The translations under genes and the position numbers were made by a program. Under the pieces are notes generated by a model. The model did not search any database. It was not told the origin of the DNA and saw only the letters and a list, made by a program, of their open reading frames with translations. Of a stretch of DNA of 64,000 nucleotides, positions 7,721 to 16,175 are shown piece by piece (position 1 is the first letter of the stretch; each line of letters opens with the position of its first letter). Source of the stretch: Limnohabitans sp. T6-20 (GTDB lineage: Bacteria; Pseudomonadota; Gammaproteobacteria; Burkholderiales; Burkholderiaceae_C); NCBI RefSeq assembly GCF_003063505.1, contig NZ_NERW01000003.1:868001-932000 (forward strand), read 5' to 3'.

Positions 7721-8613
7721 GCCTTTTCACCGCTTTCATAACGCTGACCCAGCGCCAGCAATTGTGGTGTTTCAATGACCGCGTTCAAGCCATCGAAGTC
7801 CAGCATCTGTTCTTGCCAAGGCCGCGTGGTCTGGTGCGTGTGCAAACTGACGTAATAACCTTGCAGCGTTTGCAGCACCGCACGCGCCGTACCGCCGGGG
7901 AAGATCACGATCTTGAAGCCCCGCTCGCCCAGTTCGGCTGCGCTTTGCACTGGCGTTTTGCCGCCTTCGACCATATTGGCCAGCAGTGGTACACGCTTGG
8001 CGAACTGCGCACAGGCGCGGTTCATCTGTTCATCGGACCGCAAAGCTTCGATGAACAAAGCATCAACGCCGCATTCCAGATAGCGCTCAGCCCGCTCGAG
8101 TGCTGCGTCCAGTCCTTCCACCGCCACCGCATCGGTGCGCGCCAGGATCAGGGTGTTTTTGTCATGCCGGGCATCCAGAGCGGCGAGCAGCTTGCCTTGC
8201 ATCTCGGCCACAGGCACCACGCCTTTACCATCCAGGTGGCCGCAGCGCTTGGGGAAAGTCTGGTCTTCGATCTGGATCATCGCTGCCCCGGCGCGCTCGA
8301 AGTCGCGCACCGTGCGCTGGGTGTTGAGCGCGTTGCCAAAGCCGGTGTCGGCGTCCACGATCACAGGAATGTTCACCCGGTCGGTGATGTGGGCCAGGGT
8401 CTGCGCCACTTCGGTGGCAGTGGTCAGACCGATGTCCGAGCGTCCGAGGCGGGTGTAGGCGATCGATGCACCTGACAAATAGAGCGCCTCGAATCCGGCC
8501 TGCTGGGCCACCAATGCGGTGAGTGCGTCGTACACGCCGGGGGCCAGCAAGGCCTGAGGTTGCTGCAGGCGCTGGGCCAAATGGCCTTGTGTCAAGGTGT
8601 GGGGCTGGCTCAT
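7717..8613 (-). CDS. Isocitrate lyase/PEP mutase-family lyase (dimethylmalate or methylisocitrate lyase type)
   Basis: A 298-residue TIM-barrel enzyme that cleaves a 2-hydroxy- (alkyl)succinate-type acid into pyruvate or glyoxylate plus a second acid. Evidence: LAPGVYDALTALVAQQAGFEALYLSGASIAYTRLG at the N-terminus, the Mg site VIVDADTGFGN, and the catalytic-loop motif KRCGHLDGK with the Cys of lyases (PEP mutases and oxaloacetate hydrolases differ there), then LARTDA. It overlaps both neighbours by four bases. With the aconitase-type dehydratase of the same operon it mirrors the DmdAB-Dml pair of dimethylmaleate catabolism; that assignment is inference. Confidence 0.85.
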   Translation of the reverse strand: MSQPHTLTQGHLAQRLQQPQALLAPGVYDALTALVAQQAGFEALYLSGASIAYTRLGRSDIGLTTATEVAQTLAHITDRVNIPVIVDADTGFGNALNTQRTVRDFERAGAAMIQIEDQTFPKRCGHLDGKGVVPVAEMQGKLLAALDARHDKNTLILARTDAVAVEGLDAALERAERYLECGVDALFIEALRSDEQMNRACAQFAKRVPLLANMVEGGKTPVQSAAELGERGFKIVIFPGGTARAVLQTLQGYYVSLHTHQTTRPWQEQMLDFDGLNAVIETPQLLALGQRYESGEKA

Positions 8614-10010
8614 GGCATGTCCTTCAAAAGTTGTTGCGCGGTGTGAGCCGCAATGTGCCCGCCCGCGACGGCGCTGAGCAAACCGTTGCCCGACAGATAA
8701 CCCCAGACCGCTTGGCCCGACACGCCCCGCGCTGCGCCGCCAGCGGCCAGCAGGTTGGGCAAAGGTGTGCCGTCTTGCCGCAACACGCGGGTGTGCACGT
8801 CGATGTCCAAACCGCCCTGGGTGTGAAACAAAGCACCGGTGACCTTGATGGCATGGAAAGGAGCTTGCAAGGCGCGTTGGAACGTGCGTCCTGTGACGGG
8901 GTCGGTGCCAGGCTGCACTGCATTCATAGTGGCTTGAAGGGCTTCGCTCGGGCAGCCGATCAGTTGCGCCAGTGCATTCGCATCTGCTGCATGCTGCACC
9001 GCGCCTGCGCCTTGCGCAGACACAAAGTCCGGAAACGCTTGCGCAAAGGCGAGCAGCGAATCGTCAAACACGTTCCATGCCACGCCACCCGGCTGCGCCA
9101 ACACATGCACCGCGGCCTCAGAGTAACCCTGGGTCTCGTCATGAAAGCGCTGGCCTTGGTTATTGATTTGCACGCCGCCTTCCATCATCAGCGCCCATGA
9201 GATCAAAGCGCCTTGCGGCACGGCCCAAGAGCCGTGGCCCTGGTAAGCGCCCAAATCGGCCAGGCGTGCGCCCAGCTGCTGGCCCCAAGCGATGGCGCTG
9301 CCATCGTTGCCCACATGGCCTGCATAGGTGGCCTCGGCCATTTCGGGCAACAGGTCTTTCACCATGGCCGTTGCCCCGCCAAAACCATTGCAAGCCAAAA
9401 GCACCGCATCGCAACGGATGCGCTCGGTCTGCCCATCGGGCCGCACAAAACCCACGCCGTGGATGCGCTGCGCTTCGTCGGCCCACAGCTCGGTCACTTG
9501 CGCTTGCGTGAGCACCACCACGCCAGCAGCGTCGGCGGCGGCTTGCAGACGGCTCATCAAACCGGCCCCGGTTTTTTCGGGCACAGCGTGCATGCGGTGA
9601 GCGCTGTGGCCGGGGTACAAAAAGTTGTCCAGCACTTGCCAGGGCAGGCCGTGATGCTCGGCCAACGCGTCCATGGCCGGACCAATGTTTTGGGCATAGG
9701 CCTGCACCAGATGCGGCGCAGCCTGACCGTGTGCCTTGGCCTGAATGTCGGCGGCAAAAGCTTCCACACTGTCGGTGATGCCTTGCGCCTGTTGGGCTTG
9801 CGTGCAAGGGGCGGGGATGAAACCCGAGGATAAAGCCGTAGAACCTGCGGCAAACGCATCTCGCTCCAGCACCACGCACTCAACGCCCATGCGGTGCAAG
9901 GCCAGCGCAGCCGTCAAGCCGCAAGCGCCTGCGCCCACAATCACCATCGGCGTGTGGTCTTCGGCCAGCAATTGAGAAGCCGGACAAATGTGTGCCAGCG
10001 TGGCGGTCAT
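8610..10010 (-). CDS. FAD-dependent oxidoreductase, fumarate reductase/TcuA type
   Basis: A 466-residue flavoprotein. The FAD-binding N-terminus reads MVIVGAGACGLTAALALHRMGVECVVLER, with STALSSGFIPAP next. The middle has GHVGNDGSAIAWGQQLGARLADLGAY, and the C-terminus has ALFHTQGGLDIDVHTRVLRQDGTPLPNLLAAGGAARGVSG plus NGLLSAVAGG, all typical of the fumarate-reductase/ketosteroid-dehydrogenase/tricarballylate-dehydrogenase superfamily. It probably introduces or removes a double bond next to a carboxylate or carbonyl. It is four bases downstream of the isochorismatase-fold gene and overlaps the lyase gene by four. Confidence 0.85.
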   Translation of the reverse strand: MTATLAHICPASQLLAEDHTPMVIVGAGACGLTAALALHRMGVECVVLERDAFAAGSTALSSGFIPAPCTQAQQAQGITDSVEAFAADIQAKAHGQAAPHLVQAYAQNIGPAMDALAEHHGLPWQVLDNFLYPGHSAHRMHAVPEKTGAGLMSRLQAAADAAGVVVLTQAQVTELWADEAQRIHGVGFVRPDGQTERIRCDAVLLACNGFGGATAMVKDLLPEMAEATYAGHVGNDGSAIAWGQQLGARLADLGAYQGHGSWAVPQGALISWALMMEGGVQINNQGQRFHDETQGYSEAAVHVLAQPGGVAWNVFDDSLLAFAQAFPDFVSAQGAGAVQHAADANALAQLIGCPSEALQATMNAVQPGTDPVTGRTFQRALQAPFHAIKVTGALFHTQGGLDIDVHTRVLRQDGTPLPNLLAAGGAARGVSGQAVWGYLSGNGLLSAVAGGHIAAHTAQQLLKDMP

Positions 10011-10014
10011 GGCT

Positions 10015-10617
10015 TCAGCCCAGTTGTTTCAAGAAAGTGGCGCTGTCCATCACCTCGCCCACCGACGCCATGTCGGCCAGCGCGGCTTGGTGCGCGGCTT
10101 CGCTGAAGGCGGCGCAACCATCCGACAACACGATGACGTGGTAGTCGCGCACATGCGCATCGCGCACCGTGCTGGCCACGCCACCGTTGGTCACGATGCC
10201 ACACACCACCAGCGTGTCGATGCCCGATTTTTTGAGCACCCAGTCGAGCTGCGTGTTGAAGAAGGCCGAATACGCGACCTTGAACACCGACACATCGACC
10301 AGCGGGGCCAGCAGGTCCACATTGGCCTGGCCCCGGCTGCCGGGCGCAAAGTCGCCTTTGCGCAAAAACGGCCGTCGCTCTTTCAGGTGCGCCGAAATCA
10401 TGGGCTCACCTTGGGCATCGGGCCACAGCGTGAACAGGCTGGCCGTGACCAGGCCACCACGCCCCTTGATGGCACGCGCCACCGCGGCCATGCGCTCAGG
10501 CAGCTTGACGGCTTCGGCGCTCAGGGTGTTGCCCCGGGCATAAGCCCCATCGGGGGCCAGAAAATCATTTTGCAGGTCCACGATGACCATGCCCAGCTTG
10601 GCGTTCTTCAAGTTCAT
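10015..10617 (-). CDS. Isochorismatase-fold hydrolase lacking the usual nucleophilic Cys
   Basis: A 200-residue protein of the isochorismatase/cysteine-hydrolase fold. The catalytic Asp is present in VIVDLQNDF and the Lys in SVFKVAYSAFFNTQLDWVLKKSG. At the position of the nucleophilic Cys (TDYC, TNxC in amidases) the sequence reads CGIVTNGGVASTVRDA: Gly stands where Cys is expected, as in EntB-type isochorismatases. The codons are unambiguous (GGT GGC). It therefore may not be a simple amidase. It sits between HyuA (four-base overlap) and the flavoprotein, where an amidase acting on the ring-opened product would fit the context. Confidence 0.85.
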   Translation of the reverse strand: MNLKNAKLGMVIVDLQNDFLAPDGAYARGNTLSAEAVKLPERMAAVARAIKGRGGLVTASLFTLWPDAQGEPMISAHLKERRPFLRKGDFAPGSRGQANVDLLAPLVDVSVFKVAYSAFFNTQLDWVLKKSGIDTLVVCGIVTNGGVASTVRDAHVRDYHVIVLSDGCAAFSEAAHQAALADMASVGEVMDSATFLKQLG

Positions 10618-12686
10618 GCACTGCGCTCCACCAGCAGGTTGCCCAGTTTGTCGACCCGGCCTTCAAAGCCGGGCTCCAGCCAGACGGTGGTGTCGGGTTG
10701 TTCCAAAATCGCCGGACCTTGCACCACGATGCCCACGGGCAGACTCAGACGCTCGTAGCGCTGGGCTGTCCACCATTGGCCCTGGTGATACACCTGCTGC
10801 TCGCCCACCGGCATGGTGCTGCCATCGCCTTGCGGGGCCAGCACCGCCAAGTCAAATTTCGGACGACGCCCGATGCGGGCATAACGCAGGTTCATCACGC
10901 GGATCACCGGGCCTTGCAGCACGCGGCCAAAGGCGTGCTGGTACGCCGCTTCAAACGCGGCCAACAACCCAGCGGCATTCAAAGCTTCACGCTTCACGGG
11001 CACTTGCAGTGTGTGGGTCTGGCCCATGTAGAGCATGTCGAAGCTGATGACTTCATCGACCCGCACAAAGTTCACACCGGCGGAATCGAGACGCACCTGG
11101 CAAGCCTCGGCCAGTGCTTCCACACGTTGCAGCAACTCGGGCCAAGCCACATCGGACAGGGCCACGTTCAGGGTCTGTACCGCGTCGTGGCGCATGTCGG
11201 CCATCACGCAGCCCAAGGCCGAAGTCACGCCTGGGTAACGCGGCACGATGCCGGTGGTCACGCCCACCTCACGCATCATGGCGCACACATGCAAGCCGCC
11301 ACCGCCACCAAAAGGCATGTAGGCAAACTGGCGCGGATCGTGGCCGCGCTCGATGGATACCACACGGATCGCGCCAGCCATGCGGGCGTTGGCGACTGTC
11401 AAAATCGCCTCGGCCGCGGCCAGCGCGGTCAGGCCCAGAGGCTCAGCCACATGCTGGGTGATGGCCTGCTCAGACAAACCGGCATTGAGCGCCTGCAATA
11501 AACCGCCACCCAAAGGCCGGTCGGCCGCGATGCGACCCAAGAGCACGTTGGCATCGGTCAAAGTGGGGCGGGTGTTGCCGCGTCCATAACAGGCCGGACC
11601 GGGAATGCTGCCGGCCGACTCGGGGCCCACTTGCAGCATGCCGCCCGCATCGACCGAAGCGATCGAGCCGCCCCCGGCACCGATGGTCTCGATCTGAATC
11701 ATGGGCGAGCGCACCACCAGGCCAAACTCGATGGAGGTTTGTGCGGCCAGCGCCGCCTCGCCACCGGCCACCAAGGACACATCAAACGAGGTGCCGCCAA
11801 TGTCACCGGTGATGACGTTTTCAAAGCCCGAAGCGCGGGCGATTTCAGCGCAGGCCATCACGCCCGCTGCCGGGCCGGACAGCGCGGTGCGCACCGGCAC
11901 ATCGCAAGCGGTCTGGCGTGACATGACGCCGCCATTGCTTTGCACGATCAAGAGTTCACCGCCAAAGCCCTGGGCACGCAAATCACCATCCAGGCGCTGC
12001 AAATAACTGCCCACCACAGGCTGCAAGGCGGCGTTCAGGGTAGCAGTCGAGCAGCGCTCAAACTCACGAATCTCAGGCAGCACTTCACTCGCCGCCGTCA
12101 CATAGCTGTTGGGCCAGATCTCGCGCACAGCGGCCACGGCGGCTTGTTCGTTGCCGGGGTTGGCATAGGCGTGCACAAAGAACACACACACGGCCTCGCA
12201 GCCCTCGGCCAGCAATGCGCGGGCTTGTTCGCGCACTTGCTCCAGATTCACAGGCGTGTGCAACTGGCCGTCGGCCAGCACACGCTCGTCGACTTCCAAG
12301 CGCCAAGCACGCGGCACCACCGGCGTGTAGCTGCCGCGCAGGCCCCAGGTTTGCGGGCGGTCGCGGCGGCGCATCTCCAGCACATCGCGAAACCCGCGTG
12401 TGGTGATAATGCCGGTGCGGGCGATCTTGCGTTCGAGCAAGGCGTTGGTGCCCACGGTGGTGCCGTGCACGATGGTGGCGATGTCTTTGGCCCCTTCAGC
12501 ACCGGTGACCCCGGTCACTTTGGCGATGCCGTTCATGAAGCCCCGGGCTTCTTCACCCCGGGTCGAGGGCACTTTGACAATGCGGGCCTGGCCGGTTTTT
12601 TCGTCCAACACAAACAGGTCGGTGAACGTACCGCCCACGTCCACGCCCACCACCCAATGCGGTTGGTTCAATGTTGGCTCACTCAT
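10614..12686 (-). CDS. hyuA: Hydantoinase/oxoprolinase subunit A (ATP-dependent)
   Basis: A 690-residue HyuA-type subunit. The N-terminal actin-like ATPase domain opens VVGVDVGGTFTDLFVLDEKTG, then IVHGTTVGTNALLERK, and a second ATPase part TALSGPAAGVMACAEIARASG, NVITGDIGGTSFDVSLV, ETIGAGGGSIASVD. These are the hydantoinase_N and hydantoinase_A domains. With HyuB it couples ATP hydrolysis to opening of a cyclic amide such as a hydantoin, oxoproline, or imide; acetophenone- and acetone-carboxylase subunits share the fold, so carboxylation is an alternative. Four-base overlaps with HyuB and the isochorismatase-fold gene imply tight coupling. Confidence 0.9.
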   Translation of the reverse strand: MSEPTLNQPHWVVGVDVGGTFTDLFVLDEKTGQARIVKVPSTRGEEARGFMNGIAKVTGVTGAEGAKDIATIVHGTTVGTNALLERKIARTGIITTRGFRDVLEMRRRDRPQTWGLRGSYTPVVPRAWRLEVDERVLADGQLHTPVNLEQVREQARALLAEGCEAVCVFFVHAYANPGNEQAAVAAVREIWPNSYVTAASEVLPEIREFERCSTATLNAALQPVVGSYLQRLDGDLRAQGFGGELLIVQSNGGVMSRQTACDVPVRTALSGPAAGVMACAEIARASGFENVITGDIGGTSFDVSLVAGGEAALAAQTSIEFGLVVRSPMIQIETIGAGGGSIASVDAGGMLQVGPESAGSIPGPACYGRGNTRPTLTDANVLLGRIAADRPLGGGLLQALNAGLSEQAITQHVAEPLGLTALAAAEAILTVANARMAGAIRVVSIERGHDPRQFAYMPFGGGGGLHVCAMMREVGVTTGIVPRYPGVTSALGCVMADMRHDAVQTLNVALSDVAWPELLQRVEALAEACQVRLDSAGVNFVRVDEVISFDMLYMGQTHTLQVPVKREALNAAGLLAAFEAAYQHAFGRVLQGPVIRVMNLRYARIGRRPKFDLAVLAPQGDGSTMPVGEQQVYHQGQWWTAQRYERLSLPVGIVVQGPAILEQPDTTVWLEPGFEGRVDKLGNLLVERSA

Positions 12687-14398
12687 GCTTGTTCCTTGGT
12701 GTAACCCAGTGCGGTGTCATTGGCGCGGTCTTTTTCTGTGCGCTCAGCGGGAGTGCCCCAGCCGCCACCGCCAGGCGTTTGCAGGCGCACGCGGTCGCCT
12801 TTTTTCAGATGGATGCCGAGCATCTTGGACACCATGGGCGGCGTCTTCCATTCGCCGTTCTGGCAGTACTCAAACACGTTGGGTAATGCGGGTTGTCCGC
12901 CGTGAATGCCTTTGGGGGCTGACTTGCCGCGCTCGCCAAAGATGAAGGCCTCGGCGCTGTCTTCGAGCAGCTCGATTTCGTAAATCGCGCCCAAGCCGCC
13001 CCGGTGCTGGCCATCGCCGCCCGAGCCGGGTCGCAAAGCCCACTGGGTGAAGCGCACCGGGTAGGCCGCTTCCAGAATTTCCATCGGTGGGATCGTGGCG
13101 GTGGAGATCGGCGCATTGCCGTGCGACAGGCCATCGCCATCCGAATGGCCACCGTGCCCGCCGCCGAAAAAGCTGAACATCACCCAGCGCTGGCCTTTGC
13201 GCTTGTCGTCGGTGCGGTGCCCGGCGATCGACAAGGCGTTGATGGTGCCATAGGCATGGGCCACCGCCCGCTGCGGGTCAGCTAGTGCCGTGGCGCTGAA
13301 GATCACGTCGATCATGCGCAAAATGGTTTCGGTGTAACCGCCCACCGGCCGGGGCCGCGAAGCGCTGATGACCAGACCATCGGGAATCACAAAGTCCACC
13401 GCATCGAGCACACCCGCGTTGGCCGGCACATCGGGGAACACATGCTTCAAGGCCACATAGCAAGCCGCCACCGCCGTGGCACGCGAGATGTTCACCGGGC
13501 CTGCGCACTGCGCCGAGGTGCGAGAGAAGTCCAGCGTCAGCCGGTCCCCGGCCACAGTCATGTCGAGTGCGATGGTCAGCAGCTCGTCTTTCACGCCATC
13601 GTTGTCGAGCACGTCTTCAAAGCTGTAACGCCCATCGGGCAGGCTGCCGATGTGCGAGCGCATCAGGCGCACGGCGCGGGTGCGCAGCTCCACCAGGGCC
13701 TGTGCCACTTTGGCGTCGCCGTATTCATCGAGCAGGCCATCCAGACGGCGCGCACCCAGGTCGAGCGCGGCCAGCTGGCCGTTCAGGTCACCCCACAGGC
13801 TGTCGGGCAGGCGGGTGTTGGCGCGCAGGATGGCCAGCACATCGTCGTCGAGCACGCCGTCGCGCAAAATGCGCACCGGTGGAATCTGCACCGCTTCTTG
13901 CCAGCATTCGGTCGCGGCCGGGTTGTAGTTGCCGGGCACTGCACCGCCCACGTCGTGCCAGTGCGCGGCCGAGGCCAAAAAGCAGTACAGCTGACCGTTG
14001 CGAAAGCAGGGCTTGACCAGCTTGAAGTCGTTGGCGTGGGTGCCGCCCTCATACGGATCGTTGAACAACCACACATCGCCCGGCTGCATGCCGCCGCGCT
14101 CAGCCGCCACGCGCATGGCGGCGCGCACGGCAAAAGCCATGGCCCCCACAAACACCGGCAGGCCCGACTTGCCCTGGATCAGGGTGTCACCGGTGATGGC
14201 GTCGTACAGCCCGTGGCAGGCGTCGTGTGCCTCGGCAATGATGGGGTTGAAGGCGCTGCGGTACAGCGTGGCGTCCATCTCGTCGGCGATCTGTTCGAGT
14301 CGGCCGCGCAGCACGGCCAAAGTCACGGGGTCCATGACCGGGTCCATCACTGCATCCGTGACAGCGGGTGTTTGAGAAGCTGAAACCATCGGGTTCAT
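12683..14398 (-). CDS. hyuB: Hydantoinase/oxoprolinase subunit B
   Basis: A 571-residue HyuB-type subunit. It has DPVTLAVLRGRLEQIADEMDATLYRSAFNPIIAEAHDACHGLYD near the N-terminus, then VWLFNDPYEGGTHANDFKLVKP, the strongly conserved metal-binding stretch, and PGSGGDGQHRGGLGAIYEIE plus TPGGGGWGTPAERT towards the end. The start at 14398 makes an ATGA overlap with the small-subunit gene before it; a longer frame to 14479 would overlap that gene heavily and is rejected. Partner of the HyuA encoded next. Confidence 0.9.
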   Translation of the reverse strand: MNPMVSASQTPAVTDAVMDPVMDPVTLAVLRGRLEQIADEMDATLYRSAFNPIIAEAHDACHGLYDAITGDTLIQGKSGLPVFVGAMAFAVRAAMRVAAERGGMQPGDVWLFNDPYEGGTHANDFKLVKPCFRNGQLYCFLASAAHWHDVGGAVPGNYNPAATECWQEAVQIPPVRILRDGVLDDDVLAILRANTRLPDSLWGDLNGQLAALDLGARRLDGLLDEYGDAKVAQALVELRTRAVRLMRSHIGSLPDGRYSFEDVLDNDGVKDELLTIALDMTVAGDRLTLDFSRTSAQCAGPVNISRATAVAACYVALKHVFPDVPANAGVLDAVDFVIPDGLVISASRPRPVGGYTETILRMIDVIFSATALADPQRAVAHAYGTINALSIAGHRTDDKRKGQRWVMFSFFGGGHGGHSDGDGLSHGNAPISTATIPPMEILEAAYPVRFTQWALRPGSGGDGQHRGGLGAIYEIELLEDSAEAFIFGERGKSAPKGIHGGQPALPNVFEYCQNGEWKTPPMVSKMLGIHLKKGDRVRLQTPGGGGWGTPAERTEKDRANDTALGYTKEQA

Positions 14399-14898
14399 CC
14401 TTGTTGTCTTTGTTTGAGCAGGGGCAGCAAGCCACCTGCATCGACCATGTCCATCAAAAAATCGGGAATCGGTGCACAAGCCAGCGCCTGGCCATTGGCG
14501 CGAATCACCACAGGTGTGTCACCTTCAAATCGCAAAGCCACACGCTCGCCTTCTTCGATCTTGTCGGCCTCGGGGCAGGTCAGCAGCAACAGGCCCAGGT
14601 TGAAAGCGTTGCGAAAATACAGGCCGCTGTACGATGGCGCGATCACCGCCGCCAGCCCCAGGTGCCGCAGCACACCTGCGGCCTGCTCGCGTGAAGAACC
14701 GATGCCGAAGTTGGCCCCAGCCACGATCACGTCGCCCTCTTTCACGCCCGAAGCGAAATCGCTGCGCACGGCCTCCAGGCAATGCCAGCCGATCACTTCC
14801 AGACCGTGCTTCATGTAAGCGCCGGGTGCCAGCGCATCGGTGTCCACATCAGCACCCACACGCCAAACACTTGCGTTGCTAAAGTTGCGGGGGTTCAT
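14395..14898 (-). CDS. Aconitase-family dehydratase, small subunit (LeuD/DmdB-like)
   Basis: A 167-residue swivel-domain subunit. VGADVDTDALAPGAYMK is near the N-terminus and the signature GANFGIGSSREQAAGVLRHLG follows, with Ser and Arg for substrate carboxylate binding. LeuD of leucine synthesis is usually nearer 200-215 residues; this short form is that of archaeal IPM isomerases, homoaconitases and dimethylmalate dehydratases. It pairs with the large subunit, whose gene it overlaps by four bases. The catabolic setting, far from other leu genes, argues against leucine biosynthesis. Confidence 0.85.
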   Translation of the reverse strand: MNPRNFSNASVWRVGADVDTDALAPGAYMKHGLEVIGWHCLEAVRSDFASGVKEGDVIVAGANFGIGSSREQAAGVLRHLGLAAVIAPSYSGLYFRNAFNLGLLLLTCPEADKIEEGERVALRFEGDTPVVIRANGQALACAPIPDFLMDMVDAGGLLPLLKQRQQG

Positions 14899-16175
14899 GC
14901 CAGCACCTCGCGTGCATCGCTAATGTGCCCGCGCAAGGCCGAAGCCGCCACGGTGTAGGGGGATGCCAAATACACGTTGACGCTCGCCGGGCCCATGCGG
15001 CCCTTGAAGTTGCGGGCGGTGGTGGAGATCACGGTAGAGCCTTCGGGAAAAGTCGCGCCATAACCTGCACACGCGCCGCAGCTGTTGGGCAACACAGTGG
15101 CCCCGGCGTCCAGCAAGGTTTGCATCACGCCTTCTTCCGTGGCCTGCGCTTGTTCACGGGCACTGGCCGGGGCCACCATGAGCTGTACCCCGGCCGCCAC
15201 ACGCTGGCCCTTGAGCACCGACGCGGCAGCGCGCAGGTCTTCGAGCTTGGCGCCGGTGCAAGCACCGATGTAAGCGATGCTTGGTCGAATGTCTGAAAAA
15301 TCGGCCACGTCACGCGTGTTGGCCGGGCTGTGTGGCGCGGCCACTTGGGGGCTGAGACTGCTGGCATCAAAGCTGTGCTGTTCAAACTCAGCGTCTTCGT
15401 CGGTACACCATTGCTCGGCACCGGCCAGCTTGTCAGCCGAAATTCCGATGGATTTCAAATGCGCCAACGTCGTGGCATCGGCGGCAATCAGGCCCGCCTG
15501 CGCGCCCATTTCTGCACTCATGTTAGAGAGCGTCATGCGCTCGGCCATGCTCAACGCCTGCACGGCGGGTCCGGCAAATTCCACCGCCTGGTATTGCCCA
15601 CCGTTCATGCCAAAGCGGCCAATCATGTGCAGCATCATGTCCTTGGCCGACACACCGCGCTGCAGTCGGCCGCTCCAGTGCATGCGCAAGGTGCGCGGCA
15701 CCTGCACCCAAATTTGGCCGGTGACGCACACGCCCAGCATTTCGGTAGCGCCGATGCCAAACATATAGCAGCCAAAGGCACCGCCCGTGGGCGAATGCGA
15801 GTCACCGCCCACGCAAAACATGCCGGGCTTCAAATGACCCCGCTCGGGCAGCACCACATGGCAAATGCCTTCGCTGTCGATGACATGGGGCAGCTTCCAT
15901 TGTTTGGCCGTGTCGCGCGCGATCTGCACGATCTGCTGCGCATCGGCGTCCTGTGCGGGCACGTAGTGGTCCAGCACCAGCACCACCTTGTTTTTGTCCC
16001 AGATCTCTGCACCCAGCTCGTCCAGCATGGGCTTGAGACGCCTGGGGCCAGACGAGTCATGGAACATGGCCAGGTCCACGTTGCAAGTCACCACCTCGCC
16101 CACCGCCACATGGCTGCGGCCTGCAGCATGGGCAATGAGTTTTTGCGCCAAGGTTTGCGGAAGGGTGGCACTCAT
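14895..16175 (-). CDS. Aconitase-family dehydratase, large subunit (LeuC/DmdA-like)
   Basis: A 426-residue Fe-S hydro-lyase subunit that adds or removes water across a double bond between carboxylates. Evidence: VGGDSHSPTGGAFGCYMFGIGATEMLGV, IGACTGAKLEDLRAAASVLKG (first cluster Cys), and VLPNSCGACAGYGATFPEG with two further Cys, then TTARNFKGRMG and VYLASPYTVAASALRG. At 426 residues it is of the archaeal LeuC/HacA/DmdA branch, shorter than proteobacterial LeuC (about 470). The operon holds an ICL-family lyase that would cleave the hydrated product. Confidence 0.87.
   Translation of the reverse strand: MSATLPQTLAQKLIAHAAGRSHVAVGEVVTCNVDLAMFHDSSGPRRLKPMLDELGAEIWDKNKVVLVLDHYVPAQDADAQQIVQIARDTAKQWKLPHVIDSEGICHVVLPERGHLKPGMFCVGGDSHSPTGGAFGCYMFGIGATEMLGVCVTGQIWVQVPRTLRMHWSGRLQRGVSAKDMMLHMIGRFGMNGGQYQAVEFAGPAVQALSMAERMTLSNMSAEMGAQAGLIAADATTLAHLKSIGISADKLAGAEQWCTDEDAEFEQHSFDASSLSPQVAAPHSPANTRDVADFSDIRPSIAYIGACTGAKLEDLRAAASVLKGQRVAAGVQLMVAPASAREQAQATEEGVMQTLLDAGATVLPNSCGACAGYGATFPEGSTVISTTARNFKGRMGPASVNVYLASPYTVAASALRGHISDAREVLA

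Noticed and set aside
13442-14383. Long rightward frames opposite hyuB and hyuA
   Set aside because: Antisense shadows of GC-rich genes; His/Gln/Arg-rich and without motifs.
14395-16175. Leucine biosynthesis leuCD
   Set aside because: Sizes (426 and 167 residues) and the catabolic operon fit the DmdAB/homoaconitase branch better than the proteobacterial leuCD; gene symbols were therefore left blank.
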